Counted from the stretch's first letter, positions 47,070 to 59,158 are shown. The stretch: DNA of 64,000 nt from Aplectana chamaeleonis (GCA_029168955.1 JAPDOI010000021.1:1891001-1955000), one strand, 5' to 3'. Made by a program: numbers and translations. Notes: generated from the sequence alone by a model not told the origin.

Positions 47070-47571
47070 CTCAAAATAACGAGCTCTCGATGCTGATTCT
47101 GAGTATGCCCCTAGCCCCCTGAACGGGCCACTTTGTGCCGTGTTGTGACGAATAGTCGCAAAAGTCGCGAGTTTGCGGCTTTTTGGAGTAAATTAGTGTG
47201 GGTATTGTACATATTTCATACCTATCAACAGCGTCGGCAACACCCTGTGTTTTTCCAGCATTCCTCGTTTATGTCTTCCATACGTATCGACCGGGCTGGC
47301 TACGCAGATCGGCCAACTATCACCGAGGCGTAAATTAAAATTACGAAGGTTGGTGAACAGAAGTCAATGGACGGTCTAGATGTGAAGTAACCGAAGAGGG
47401 GGGAAGTGGGTGAGAGAGCGGGCGGAGAAGAGACAGGAGGTACTGCTTACTACCATCGAAACACAAAAATACACCTAGGGTCCTGTTTTCTCTCCCAAGA
47501 CGTGGGGTACAGCTTTGATGATTTTCTCTAAGTTCTTGATGCCCAACTTTCTCCTTATAATGTCCGATATA

Positions 47572-47716
47572 ACATCGGCGCGGATCCTGAAGAGACTTTG
47601 CGTTCCCTATTGGAGGTTGGCGCAAGCTCGGCGCACCTATGTTATAGCATAGGGCACCGAGTTTGCGCCAGCCTGCAACAGTGAACGCAAAGTCTCTTCC
47701 GGATCCATGCCGACGT
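47572..47716. mobile_element. 145-bp MITE, copy 2
   Basis: ACATCGGCGCGGATCCTG pairs with CGGATCCATGCCGACGT. TA lies on both sides (47570-47571 and 47717-47718). A central TATGTTATAGCATAG forms the loop. Confidence 0.9.
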
Positions 47717-47869
47717 TACTCTTACTAGGGTCCTGTACATAATCCATGCCGTCCTGCGCACTCCCACCGTGGGCTAGCACATATTACATTACGCCCTTCA
47801 CACCCAAAGTGTGGTCTCGCATACATTCTGAACACTTATCAGGGGTCCCACACTCACTCTCCACTATAC

Positions 47870-48215
47870 ATTCCATCCGACGGAGTCGGTTTCGGATATC
47901 CGGGTCGGATAATCCGATCGGATAATTATCCGAAATCCGATCCGACGTCAAAATGGCGATTTCGGATTGATCCGAAATCCGATCAGACGAAAAAACACGA
48001 TATCCGAAATATCCGATATCCGGAAAAGTGAAAATTGAAGGATCCGATCAGAAAACCGGATAATCGGATAGAAAAACGGTTGAAAACGGATAATCGATCG
48101 GATCGAAATCGGATGAAAATCGGATAACTTCGGATGAAAATCGGATAATTTCAGTTAAAAATCGGGTAATTTCGAATGAAAATCGGATAATTTCGGATAA
48201 AACCAAATAGATTTG
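47870..48215. repeat. CGGAT/ATCCG-rich degenerate repeat
   Basis: Dozens of GGATAATCCGAT and CGGATATCCG motifs run in loose tandem, starting at TATACATTCCATCCGA. Complementary ends (TCGGATGGAAAGTATA) occur at about 50570-50585. Confidence 0.75.
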
Positions 48216-48489
48216 CGTTCATTTTACTCAATTCAACAATCGCGCCCTGAAGGTAATTCCTGACCCACTGCCCACTGTTTCTGCCTTGTCCGAAATTCGA
48301 AATCAATCTCCATCGACGTGCACGACGCAAATGACGATGATGTGCGCCTGTGAATTACGCGCGCACATGTATTTTGACGCATTGTTGGCGCCAAAATTGA
48401 AATTCCGAAATCCAGAAGATTCTTTCGTCTACTATTATTCTTCTCAGCCATTAGAAAGCATCGCATCAGAGGCGCAGAAAGTTGGCAAC

Positions 48490-48980
48490 CTCACACGGCT
48501 TGTACCATAAATATAGAGCAGACAGGGTGGTAGGTCTAACCGGACATGAAAATAGATGCAATGAATCATGTCCAACACGTTGACAATCAGGGCATTTATC
48601 GGGGACTGACTGGTCAATCCTCTGTGCATAGGCCTTCACGTAGGTAGAATGACCGAATCGAAGACCTGCTAGGATGGTTCGAGTACGCCTGAGCAGGGAA
48701 GCTTCACTATCCTCGACTAGAGGAGGCACACTGCCATATACGGGATTGGGCTGAGCAGCAGACAACTATTCTGTCATGAAACGTGTACACTGAGCCATCT
48801 GGGGTCCTCTATGCGAGTGCTCGGAGGTTTCGAAACATGCAGTACCATGGTTCTATACGTTTTACGCGGAACTTTCTTTGTGCTGCCCCAGGCGGTGCCA
48901 GCAATTGCAAGCAGAATGTTGTAGCGTGACTTGGCTGCAGCAGCACGTGCTTTACTACTAAGACTTTCTACACGTACCAT
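48490..48980 (-). pseudogene. LINE 3' fragment, internally deleted
   Basis: On minus: AAAAKSRYNILLAIAGTAWG, then after a deletion LVEDSEASLLRRTRTILAGL, RFGHSTYVKAYAQRIDQSVP, DKCPDCQRVGHDSLHLFSCP and LSALYLWYKPCEVANFLRL. It is the same family as the large element at 51.7-55.7 kb and retains the zinc-knuckle end that the large element lost. Confidence 0.8.
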
Positions 48981-49263
48981 TGCATTCGCATCACTGAGAG
49001 GAACACGAAAACTACCAGAAAACTCATTCCGTCGATTTTAAAGTGAGTTACGGCGATGCGGCGCTCTAAAAGCGCATAAAAAAGCCCCAAAACGCTTTTT
49101 TGCAAAATGTGCGCGGTACTGTAGAGAGGGATCCAGGAAGGATGTTTTACGCCTGTACTTGAATCTGACAAAATCCCAATCTTCCATTCAGTGGCGGAGA
49201 ACCGAAGCGTGTCATCCTTCGTCACGATTCTATGAGCACTCGTACCCGCCGCTATCTTAGGTA

Positions 49264-49408
49264 ACGTCGGAATGGATCCTGAAGAGACTTCGCGTTCACT
49301 GTTGAAGGTTGGCGCAAACTCGGTGCCATATGCTATAACATAGGTGCACCGAGTTTGCGCCAACCTCCAATGGGGAACGCAAAGTCTCTTCAGGATCCAT
49401 GCCGATGT
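49264..49408. mobile_element. 145-bp MITE, copy 3
   Basis: ACGTCGGAATGGATCCTGAA pairs with TTCAGGATCCATGCCGATGT. TA lies on both sides. It has the same internal GTTGGCGCAAACTCGGTG.../...CACCGAGTTTGCGCCAAC stem as the other two copies. Confidence 0.92.
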
Positions 49409-49499
49409 TAGTCGTATATCTGTCAAATAAGCCCACTTAGAAAAACAACTTTGTAAAAAATATCAAACCTCTGGGTCACTAACTATTCGTATTTTGAAA

Positions 49500-50060
49500 G
49501 GGGAGGGAAACTCTGGGTGTTGTGAAGTCAACCGCCTTTTTCCGGACTCTAACATTGAAAAGAGCAGCCGAAATGATTCCTGGAGCTTGTGCTCGAACTT
49601 TTCTATGTTTCGTGCTGTGTACGGCCAGAGCATTTTGCTTACGCCTCATTTTGGTTACCTCGGAAGGTTTCTGGTTTCCACTGTTGGAATTCCTGCGCGA
49701 GCAGCGGCGTGCCGCGGCCGACTCCGTTGCGAGGAATGCGGCCCCAAATATTCCATTGCCCAGGATTCGCTGCACTACATTACTTTCCAATTGTCAGACC
49801 TCTAAATTTCTCTGTACTGACATGTTGTCATCGAAAAGTATGGGCGCATTGAGGTCAAATCCGATTATGATAAAGCTGACTTGGATAGTGACGATCTACT
49901 TTCGGAGAGGAAGATTTGTCGGAAGATGGCACCGAAATAGTCGACTGAACGGGTGTCTTTAAATGCGCTGTATGATTAAAGCAACCATATCAGTCCAAGA
50001 TCTCCAAATATGTCTTGTTTTATGGTCACCACGATAGTTTGTTGTATTTTTTTCCAATCT
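49500..50060. other. Region with overlapping open frames, no gene recognised
   Basis: A + frame at 49522-49962 (146 codons) and a − frame at 49790-49479 (103 codons) overlap. Neither shows a known motif or splice context. Confidence 0.3.
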
Positions 50061-50192
50061 GGGGTGGAATTCACGAAACGCTAACCACGTTTCAACCATG
50101 GCTAGCGTAGCCATGGCTATGCACATCGTGTGCAAATCGATCGGCCTCAAACCATGGCTGAAACGTGGTTAACGTTTCGTGAATTCCAGCCC
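50061..50192. repeat. Fold-back MITE, 132 bp
   Basis: GGGGTGGAATTCACGAAACG pairs with CGTTTCGTGAATTCCAGCCC. The inner stem is ACCACGTTTCAACCATGG/CCATGGCTGAAACGTGGT. Confidence 0.88.
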
Positions 50193-50384
50193 TGAAGGTT
50201 TACTAGTACCGGTCCAACATCTCATGCCAGCTATTGCTTTAAAATTTCCCAAAACCGGTGTTTTGTTTGTTTCTACGAATAATATATGAAGATTATATTT
50301 GGCTTTAGAATTGCATTTGCTTTTATACACGGAGTTGACTCTTCGGTACTACTGAAAATTTTTCTTATCCGTTTTTTCATCCGA

Positions 50385-50590
50385 ACTTTCCGGTGGATCC
50401 GATTTTATCCGGTCGGATATCCGATATCCGATCCGGTCAAAAATTCTCGTTTCGGATAGGATCCGTTATCCGAAATTCTCGTTCGGGCCAGTATCCGTTT
50501 TATCCGATGAGTCGGTTTTGCAAGATCGGGAATATCCGAAAATCCGATCCGACGCGATTTTGGCCTTCGGATGGAAAGTATACTCTCCAC
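50385..50590. repeat. ATCCG-rich degenerate repeat
   Basis: GGATATCCGATATCCGATCC-type motifs, like those at 47870-48215. It ends in TTCGGATGGAAAGTATAC, inverted relative to the start of that block. Confidence 0.7.
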
Positions 50591-51469
50591 ACTGCTACTG
50601 GGGTCCTGACTACATCCTGTACACTCCCGCTCGGGTTCTGCACACATCCCACAACATCCTGCGTACTCTTCAGCAAAAGTAAGTGCAGTGAATACGCGTC
50701 ATCGCATGCTATCTCGCGTTAAGTTCGCGCAGAAGTGCAACTCAACGCGAGCTGACAGAGAACTTGGCAATAGTGTACAAATACAGAAAAAGTGGGGTAG
50801 TTCCTTAAAAAATCTTCCAGAGGACTTTTTCGGAAGCTATCAATCTTTTTCTTTAATCATACACTAAGTCCATGTTCTCAGTCAGCTCGTTTCAAGTTGC
50901 AGTTTTGTCCGAATTTAATGCGAGCTGAAAACAGTGCTGAAGTCCTAAAAATTTCTTTCCAAATCACTTTTTTTCCAAAAAAAAGATTGCGTGAGTTTTT
51001 TTCCGGATTTTTTTACACTACACAAAGCGTATTTTGTGGCTCATACGGTGGTGTGTGTATGTTTAATTTTGGCTATTTCTGGTTTCCTGCTCAAAAATCG
51101 TCGAATGAAAAGCACGCGTTAAACTGCAGTCTACCTGCAAACTTATTGCGACTTCATTCGCGTTTTCAAACCCATTTGCTTCCACCCCTGTATGTATTCT
51201 CAACTCAACTTTCTTAGCCTTTATCCAGTAAGAAAATCATATTATTCGTCTTCACTGCGACGTATCGCTCAGTTGTAATGATATTCACCATGTTTTTTTT
51301 TACAAAATCTTCCGCGATTTCGGGTAGCTTAAAACTCCAGGCGGGTGAAACTCTAAGGTATGTGTGAGGCATAATGGGTCTGTAGGGGCGCGGAAAAAGG
51401 AGTCCTCATTCTAGACCACAACTGTGGGATGATCCTTCTCCAATATTTAGTTTTCTCTCTGTTGTATCC

Positions 51470-51725
51470 GGCTCATTATTCGAATCGAGTATACGGATCC
51501 GAATCACCGAAAAAAAGGCAAATCCGAATCGAACCGAAATCCGAATCACCGAAAAAAGGCCAAATCCGAATCGAACCGAAATCCAAATCACCGAAAAAAG
51601 GCCAAATCCGAACCGAACCGAAATCCGAATCACCGAAAAAAGGCCAAATCCGAATCGAACCGAAATCCAAATCACCGAAAAAAGGCCAAATCCGCATCAG
51701 CCCGAAATCCGATTATCCGAAAATT
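51470..51725. repeat. Minisatellite, same unit as 43.03 kb
   Basis: Five units of CCGAATCACCGAAAAAAGGC...AATCGAACCGAAAT, about 42 bp each. It directly abuts a LINE coding region at about 51740. Confidence 0.92.
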
Positions 51726-51739
51726 TTCGCCTCGGATCC

Positions 51740-54700
51740 AATGTATAGGACATAGCCCTTAAGGAATGAGGAATGTCCACAGCGCAGACCTGCCAAAATT
51801 ACTCGGGAGCGTCTTGGTAGGTCCATTTCACTATCATCGACCTTGGGCGGTACACCGTCGAGTATAGAATTGGGAGGGGCACAGGAGGTATTCATTGACG
51901 AATCTGGTGTGCTCCATCTGCAGGAGCCTCTTCCGGTTGAGCTCTGAGGTCGCCCAACGTTGACGGTCATTAACAGAGACAGCAGCATACAACGGTGCAC
52001 GGATGTTGCGGGAATGAGGGGGGTTGGATGATAGCAAAGAATAGTTGTGATGAGCGACATTCTGACCATGCCAATATGGAACTGTTGTGTCTGCAGTTGG
52101 CAATGCTGCTTTGCAGGAAGTGCACATTCTTGATGTAGGTGGGACACAGGAGTGGACTTGGGGCATCCAGTGATGACACGTAGAGCAGCGTTTTGTGTTC
52201 GCTGAAGTTTGTTCCAGGACGTTTCCGTCAAGTGCTTTGACCAGACCCGGGCTCCATATTCCAATACGGGCTGTATCATCGCCTTGTACGTGACGCGCAA
52301 GACTTCCTTTGAGCTACCCCATGTAGTGCCAGCTAGAGCGCGGAGTATGTTGTTACGCGCATTAGCCGCAGCAGCTCGAATACGTGAGTTTTCATGGAAT
52401 CGCAATGACGGGTCCAGGAATACACCGAGTAGACGAGGGTGTTTGGATAAGGACAGCAGATCTCCTTCCCAGAACTTGGGGGTGCAGTTTGTGTTCAGCC
52501 GTGGCAGTAGTGCACAGACTAACGCTGGACTTCGTAGGCGAGACCTTTAACTGTTTTGATTCCAAGAATACGGCCAGACTGCTGAGGTACATATTTGTTC
52601 ATCTCCGCAGTGGCGCGGTCAATAACAGGGTCAGTACACACAATAGTGATGTCATCCGCATACAGACATAATTGGATGTTGGGCGGTGCCTTCGGAATAT
52701 CAGATAGATACAGAGAGAATAGACTCGGTGACAATACTCCGCCTTGGGGAACGCATGCCTTCAAGGGAACAGACTTCGACAAGTGTCCGTCGAACTTCAC
52801 ACGTATAGAACGGTTTTTGACAAAGTTGTCAGTCCATCGTTTACACCAGTCGGGCATATCACAGTCCAGAAACGACCTAGACAGCAATGAAGTGCTGACA
52901 TTGTCAAAAGCGGCTGTCAGATCATCTGCGACGACCAGGCTTCTTCCAGCAGGAGCTTTGCTATTGAAACCGGCAATTATGTGTTCCGTAATCGACGTGA
53001 GTGCGGTAATAGTGAAGTGAGCCTTCTTGAAGCCATGTTGATGCACATTATGTAGGAGTGCGGTTTGGAGATGCGGACAGATGATCTTCTCCGCTAACTT
53101 CTCAGGCAAACCATCGCTCCGAGCGGTACCGGAGAGCTACTCGAGCGGCGCTGCCTTTCCGCTCCGAGCGAAAATTAGCCATCTACTCGGGCCACAGCAG
53201 CCGCTCTCCGGGCCACAGCAGTATCGCTCGGAGCGATCTTCGGCCCCAACTGGCACTGCGGTCTCTGTTCGAGCGATTTTCAAAAATTTCCTAATTGCTA
53301 TTTTTTCTTTATTTCCGCCTCTTCTGGAGAGGATTAAGCCTGTTAAGAGTATAAAGTACCTGTTACAGCCTGTGGATCAGGAGGTTAATCCTGTCACAGG
53401 CCGCAACAAGGATACCAACCCAGCATGGTCCGCAATGAGGAAGCCTTCCCCACAGCGGGCCATGGGGGATTCCCTCGGCCGCCAAAAATTGTCATCCTGA
53501 GAGTGATCCGAGGTCACCTCTCAAGAGTGGCCTCGAAAGGCCAACTACCCGTCTACACGAGGCGAGCCGCCTTTTATAACCGCAGGATTGGTTGTTCTTT
53601 GAGTGATAACGTGGCTCGCACGTTATCACTCAAAGAACAACCAATCCCTCGTCTCTCTATCTCCGGCGATGGCACCGCTGTGGCCCCGAGAGCGACCGAG
53701 GGGCGAACTGGCACCGGACAGGGACCGCGGTGCCAGTTGGCCCCTCGGCCGCTGTCCGGGCGATGATGTCATAATTGGGAGGAGCCGGTCCCGCTCGGAG
53801 CGTTGGTTTGCCTGAGTTAGCGATGGGGGACAATAGAGATATGGGTCGATGGGAAGTTGCCTTGTCCTCAGGATTTCCTGGCTTCGGGATCGGTAGGACA
53901 ATGACTTGCTTCCACCTCGCGGGAATCACACCAGTACTGAACGACGAGTAAACAAGATCGCTTAGTAACTCGAGGAATTGGTCTGGCAGATGCTTCAAAT
54001 GGATAGCTGAGATGCCGTCGGATCCCTCAGCCCTGGTGTTCTTCAAGGAATTGATGAGGGCAGACATAGTAGAGGGAGCTATTGCAGGTGTATCGTGACG
54101 ACTGAGTTTCCTTATAGACGGGAGAGTTCTTCTATGAGAACGATCACGGCGCGACGTCGCCGAGGCAGAGTTCCCCAAGCCGACAGGCAGCACCATATCC
54201 AGACTCGAATCTACCTGAAGGGAACTCCAGCATGTTTCGGTCCGTTGACATTCTCTTTCCTGAAAGCTTCTTGAGAACGCTCCATGTTTTCTTGGCGTCA
54301 GTCTTGAAGTTAATGGACTCAGTAAACTCCTGCCATCGCTTTTGCTTGTGATTGTTGAGCAAGTTGGTGATCTCGTCAGATAGTTGCTGAATGTTCGAGT
54401 CAGCGGGGTTGGCTCGACGCTGCTCATTTCGTAGTTTGATCAGCTCCAGAACTTCCTTCGGAACGTTAGGGTGAAACGTTCTCACTCGTCCTGTAGGAAT
54501 GGCTGTTCTAGAGGCACTGCATATGACATCAACGACGAACTTCTCTTTCTCGTGTACAGAGCCGGTGAGCTGATAGTTGGCTACCCGACTGAGTAGCACC
54601 TCTTTAAACAGGACTCAATTAGCCTTACGATAATTAGTATACAATTTGCTACGTGAGCCTGAGAAGGGTGCTAGATGACTATTAAGAGACAAATCCAGTG

Positions 54701-55735
54701 ATGCGCATATAGGTACATGATCGCTGGCCATGACAACAGCAGTGGACCAGTTACAGCATACAGCCGGAGAGGAGGAGACAAAAGTAACATCTGGCGAAGA
54801 GGGCCTGCTCGTGCTCGGGAGACGAGTAGGGGCGTCCTCATTAATAGCAACAAGATCACAATCATCCGCAAACTGCTCAACTAGTTCGCCTCTATCATCG
54901 GGACCTGGAGATGAGATCCAGGACGATGAGTGTGCATTAAAATCACTAGCCATAATAACTGAGGACGATGGGAGGGAAGAGTATACAGTAAGCAAAAATG
55001 GTGTAGGATCAAATGAATTAGGACAAGAGGTGGTTGGGGGAATATAAACATTAACAACATCTAATGGGCAACTTTGCAATACAATATGGACACCGATACA
55101 CTCAACAACATTATCGGCGGGGAGCGCAATAAGGTGTGAGGAAATAGAAGATTTTACAAAAATAGAGACGCCACCACCATGAAAAATACGGGGGTGGTGG
55201 TAAGACGTGTAACGGGGGAGGCGGGGGAGGGAAGAGGATGCGCTAAGTTTTGTCTCCTGCAAGAGGATGACATCAGGATGAAAGCGTTCAATGTACAATT
55301 TCAGTTCAACAAGTTTGGCACGCAGGCCATTAATGTTAAGTTGAAAAATGTCCAGACTATGATGAGGAGCACTAGGGGGAGAATTACAGCAAGATATACA
55401 ACAATAAGCATCAGTGTAGTGACTATAGCTAGCTAACCCCGAACATTTGAGGTGTACCCAGCCAAGGCAACCACCGCACTGAACGCTAGCATGTTGAGCC
55501 GATAATCCACAGTGACAACAGGGATATCGAGGAGTCTTGCGCGGCCCTGGGTTCCTCTCAATGCCAGCTCGTAGTAGCAGAATACGAAGGAGTGCGGCAG
55601 CTAGCCATTCGCACTCCCATACAGAAAAAACTCCTCGTGGAGTTGTTGATGCCCGTTTGATGAGTCTCCTTGATCTTGGTAGTCGACTCCACAGATCCAC
55701 TACGCGTAGGTTGAGCATCTCGGATCCATCGGGAA
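51740..55735 (-). pseudogene. CR1-like LINE with 2A-like motif, PHD-like finger, endonuclease and RT (disrupted)
   Basis: On minus, 5' to 3': the start region near 55718 (MLNLRVVDLW), then about 50 codons on a 2A-like GIERNPGP at 55565-55542. Next comes a C-x2-C / H-x-K-C cysteine-rich segment resembling a PHD finger (CCHCGLSAQ ... GCLGWVHLKCSG). The AP-like endonuclease at about 55350-54660 shows LNINGLRAKL, LLQETKL, MASDFNAHSS and MASDHVP. The RT begins near 54599 (AEGSDGISAIHLKHLP, PIPKPG, RPISLLSPIA), is interrupted at 53826-53093, and resumes with EKLAEKIICPHL, DDLTAAFDNV, GGVLSPSLFSLYL and YADD at 52662-52651. The post-RT region follows to about 51750 (RALAGTTWGSSKE, CGHSSFLKGYV). It then runs into the minisatellite, and the knuckle end is missing. 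Frameshifts occur near 54600 and 52510. Confidence 0.88.
53093..53826. mobile_element. Palindrome-rich insertion in the LINE RT domain, about 730 bp
   Basis: CTCAGGCAAACCATCGCTCC at the left pairs with the right-end complement GGTTTGCCTGAG (arms near 53101-53130 and 53790-53815). Inside is a perfect 28-bp hairpin at 53586-53613/53619-53646 with a 5-base loop, plus GGCCCCTCGGCC-type stems at 53690-53765. It separates RPISLLSPIA from EKLAEKII in the host RT. Confidence 0.82.
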
Positions 55736-55737
55736 TT

Positions 55738-55800
55738 TTATCGGGGACTGACTGGTCAATCCTGTGCGTAGGCCTTGAGGTTCGTATAATAGCCACACCT
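55738..55800 (-). pseudogene. Short LINE 3' fragment abutting the large LINE's 5' end
   Basis: TTATCGGGGACTGACTGGTC matches the LINE C-terminus at 48596-48615 (RIDQSVPDK). It indicates an older partial copy next to the 5' end of the large element. Confidence 0.6.
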
Positions 55801-55929
55801 CACGAGTGTTGGCGAGAGCTCGTGGACAGGTCGGCTTCCTCAGACATAATCCACGGCCATCCATTTGACGACCCCGTTCGCGATGGAGTGCTAACACAGC
55901 CGGATCATCAACGATAGAATGAACGATGC

Positions 55930-57240
55930 CACCGTCAACTCCGAAGTGAGCGAGGTGTTCCAGAACAATGACTTCATCACCTCAAAAAGGGTGCGGGTTC
56001 TCCTAGTATTGATTAATTTTCTCATCAATTTACTTCGGTACGCTGCTTATTCGTTTTAATACGGAGTATGATTAACTTCGTCATTCCAATAATCTGGGAG
56101 ATTGAATAAATAAAACTTCCTACAAGTTATCAGGATCTATTTGGGATGTCTTTAGTTCCGATCATTACGCCAGAAGAACAGTGCATAATTGTTTTGAGTT
56201 GTTGTTGAGAGAGTGAAGTTGTATCCTTGAGCGAAACTGAAACTATCAATTAGTTATAAGAATTTCAAATACTCGATAGTTTCACTAGACAAAATATACT
56301 ATACATTTCTTAGGAACACATTCTATACAAATTTTTTATCTTGCAAGAACAAAATAGTATAGTTGTGCCATTCGAATAGATTCGAATCGATATATGCGAA
56401 TAATTGATTTCGAATACGTATTCAATATCGGAACTTCTCAAATAGCACCATTCGAATCTATTTGAAAATCGGACCTAAAAAAACCGGATCATTCGAATCT
56501 ATTCGATATTCGAAGCCTATTATTCGAATGAACATTCGAATAGTTTCGAAGAAATCTGCCCCGTCGTCGCTATTTAAGGTGTACGATAGGTGGCCGTGTA
56601 TTCCATTGGCAGGCATGACAACGTCAAAGGATTTCAGAATCATTGGCCTCTCGCCGCGTGCATAATGGGGTAAGACAGCATGGTTTGGTGTGCGCCCTCA
56701 CCGCAGTTTCTGTGTTCGTCATCGCTGCAATGAATGATCAAATATCGCGATCAAAGATGCTTGTCAGCTTTTTCTCTCCAAACCCTTTTCTGGGTCTCGA
56801 GTAGTAGGACCTATAGGAAAAAATCGCGAAAAAACCACTGTTTTGGGCCAAAATTGAAGCCTGAACTTTCTTGTCTTTTGATGGTGGACGAGCCCACTCC
56901 ACATCATCGGCATCGGTGACCTCTTTCATCAAGAACATCAGCTGGCTTGAATTTGAATTTCAATCAATGAACCTTCAGATTTATGTACACATCTAGTCAA
57001 AAACATTGACTGGAGTGCTTTCTTTCATTGCTCAACTGTTTTGATTAGGTAAATTTGCATGTGTTTCTTCCTCTGAATGTCGATGATTTTTTACTGCTCG
57101 GCATGAGACTGCGATCTTTTTGGTCGTTTGCACGAACTGGCTTCTTTGGGCCCTAGAAACTCTAATTCTAGCCCGTTTTCACCGCGATACCTTCATGGCT
57201 GATTTCGATCTAAGCTGATTTTTGTGGTTTTTTTGATAAC
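55930..57240. other. No gene recognised; ATTCGAAT-rich patch
   Basis: 56355-56560 holds many ATTCGAAT and CGAATAGATTCGAA motifs in degenerate order. The rest is AT-rich with short frames only. A right-hand AGGCAG-type transposon end (CCACTGCCT) followed by TTAA lies at 57254-57267. Confidence 0.45.
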
Positions 57241-57279
57241 GTTTTTCATCGTGACCACTGCCTTTAATGTGTAATTGTA

Positions 57280-57459
57280 TCGTCGATCACTGGTGGAGAG
57301 ATAGCCGTGGCGCTAATGACGAGCGAGATCGCGAATGACGTGGCGTGGCGAGATCTAACTTGATATCACTCGATCGATGTTCATGACGATCATTACCTCC
57401 TCGCTTGCGTGCGTGCCACTTGTGTTCGTCGCGGCTATCTCTCAACCAGTGATCGATCA
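57280..57459. mobile_element. TA-flanked MITE, 180 bp
   Basis: TCGTCGATCACTGGTGGAGA pairs with TCTCAACCAGTGATCGATCA. TA lies on both sides. The inner stem is GATAGCCG/CGGCTATC. Confidence 0.85.
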
Positions 57460-57663
57460 TACTCAATGAATCTGTGACTAATAATATTTTGACTAGGGAA
57501 TCAGAGGAGAACGGCCAAGTTCTAAGTCGTTCGAGAACCTTCAATAGTTTTCTAATCATCAAATGCTTAACCCCTTAGAAATGCCAAAATTGCAAAGAGA
57601 AAATCCTTTCAGAGGCATACCGATTGCTGCAAGTTCCAAGATTGCAAAACCAAATGATATTTA

Positions 57664-58745
57664 CAAGGGAACCACAATTAGTCATAGTGACCATTCCAAA
57701 TGAAGTGTACTTTTCTAGAACCATTTTCGGACGAGAAGTCCGAGTATGCCCATCGCAGCTGCCTAGACCCACTCTGAAAAAAGTTATAGGCATTTTTTCT
57801 CCGATTTTCGTACTTACTGTACCCTCCAAAAGCGCATTATTTTTACGAAAATCCGAAACGGATCTCATAATCAGGTTCAGCGCCAAAACTACCCCCCTGA
57901 GCAAGGTTTGTGTGAAGGCACATTTTCCAAACGTTGTACAAATTAATAGCGTTTTAGACTCGAACGGATTTTCGGTTGGGCGTTTATTTATACCAAGTAG
58001 AGGGCTAGCAAAGCGTTGTAGAAAAATATTCCAGATTTGACTAAAAATTCGCTTTGGAGGGTTATTTGGGGTGCTGATCACGAACCTGAGGTTTATTTAT
58101 CGATTTTCCGAAGTTTTCGACTGTATTCGTTCGCAGATCCCCATCGGGGGAGACTTTGATGGAAAATCGCGACTTTTGACGATTTCCGGAATGTGACGAC
58201 AGATGTGGCTCAAATCGTTCTTCTGGGGGTTATTTGGAGTGCTGAACACGAATCTGTTGTCGGTTTATCGATTTTTGGCAGCTTACGGTAGATTACGGTG
58301 GGTATACGGTAGTTTGGTCAAAGTCACAGATTTGTCTCAAAGTTTTTATGTGGGGGTTATTTGGGGTGCTGAATACGAATTTGATGTCCATTTGTCGATT
58401 ATCGGAATATTGAGGTAGGTTTTGTCTCCTAAATGGCATGTTAACTACCGTAACCTACAGTAGACCTTAAAATTTGGGCAAGCAAATCCCAGATTCGTAT
58501 TCAGCATCCCAGATTACCCCTACATACATGTTTTTAGCGAAATCAGGAGAAAAATTTAAAAACACCCTAAAAATTCCATGGGGGGTACCCTTACCTTGCC
58601 GCGAAGCTTTAAAAAACCATCATAACTTTTTTCAGAGTGGGTCTAGGCAGCTGCGATGGGCATATTCGGACTTTTCGTCCGAAAACGGTTCTAGAAAAGT
58701 ACATTTCATTTGGAATGGTCACTATGACTTATTGTGGTTCCCTTG
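57664..58745. mobile_element. Tc5-like non-autonomous element, 1082 bp
   Basis: The ends CAAGGGAACCACAATTAGTC and TGGTTCCCTTG are inverted, with TTA duplicated at 57661-57663 and 58746-58748. The arms run about 125 bp (GGACGAGAAGTCCGAGTATG...). CAAGGG termini with a TNA duplication are the Tc5 pattern. The interior is non-coding and resembles the 1.4-kb repeats at 425-1855 and 14147-15570. Confidence 0.85.
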
Positions 58746-59049
58746 TTAGTTGCAGCGAAAACACATATGAACCAGTTGAGAACTCGTGTAAATCGGTCCG
58801 CGAATCCTCGGATGGTGGGCTGGTGGTGATAATTGAAACAGGAAGCTGACCTATTCTGCAAATACTTTGTCCGGCCTTTTTTGAATAAAAAAAAGTGTAC
58901 AGTGGTCAGTAAAGGCAGTATTCAATAATAATTTCTATGTCGATATCATTAGCTGAAACGAAGGTTTTGGAGTACCTGGCAAAACTGATTCTGTTAAGAT
59001 ATTGTGTAAAGATGAAAAAATGAAAATTCTTTGAAGGCAACGATTGAAA

Positions 59050-59158
59050 CCACCTTCAACTTATCACCAGAAATCGTAAGGCCCGTGGCCCATTGCAACA
59101 ACAGTGTCGAGAACCAGCTTCTTCTTCTTATCGGTCACAACGAGCATCTTCTCATAGG
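59050..59158 (-). other. Possible terminal coding exon fragment
   Basis: The minus strand reads YEKMLVVTDKKKKLVLDTVV, then AMGHGPYDFW and a stop near 59060. The codon pattern is gene-like, but I recognise no family and see no upstream exon. A 37-bp identical segment is at 42772-42808. Confidence 0.25.

Noticed and set aside
46811..47122. 103-codon + frame as a gene
   Set aside because: It coincides with a TIR element whose ends are inverted at 46817 and 47050, and the opposite strand is equally open.
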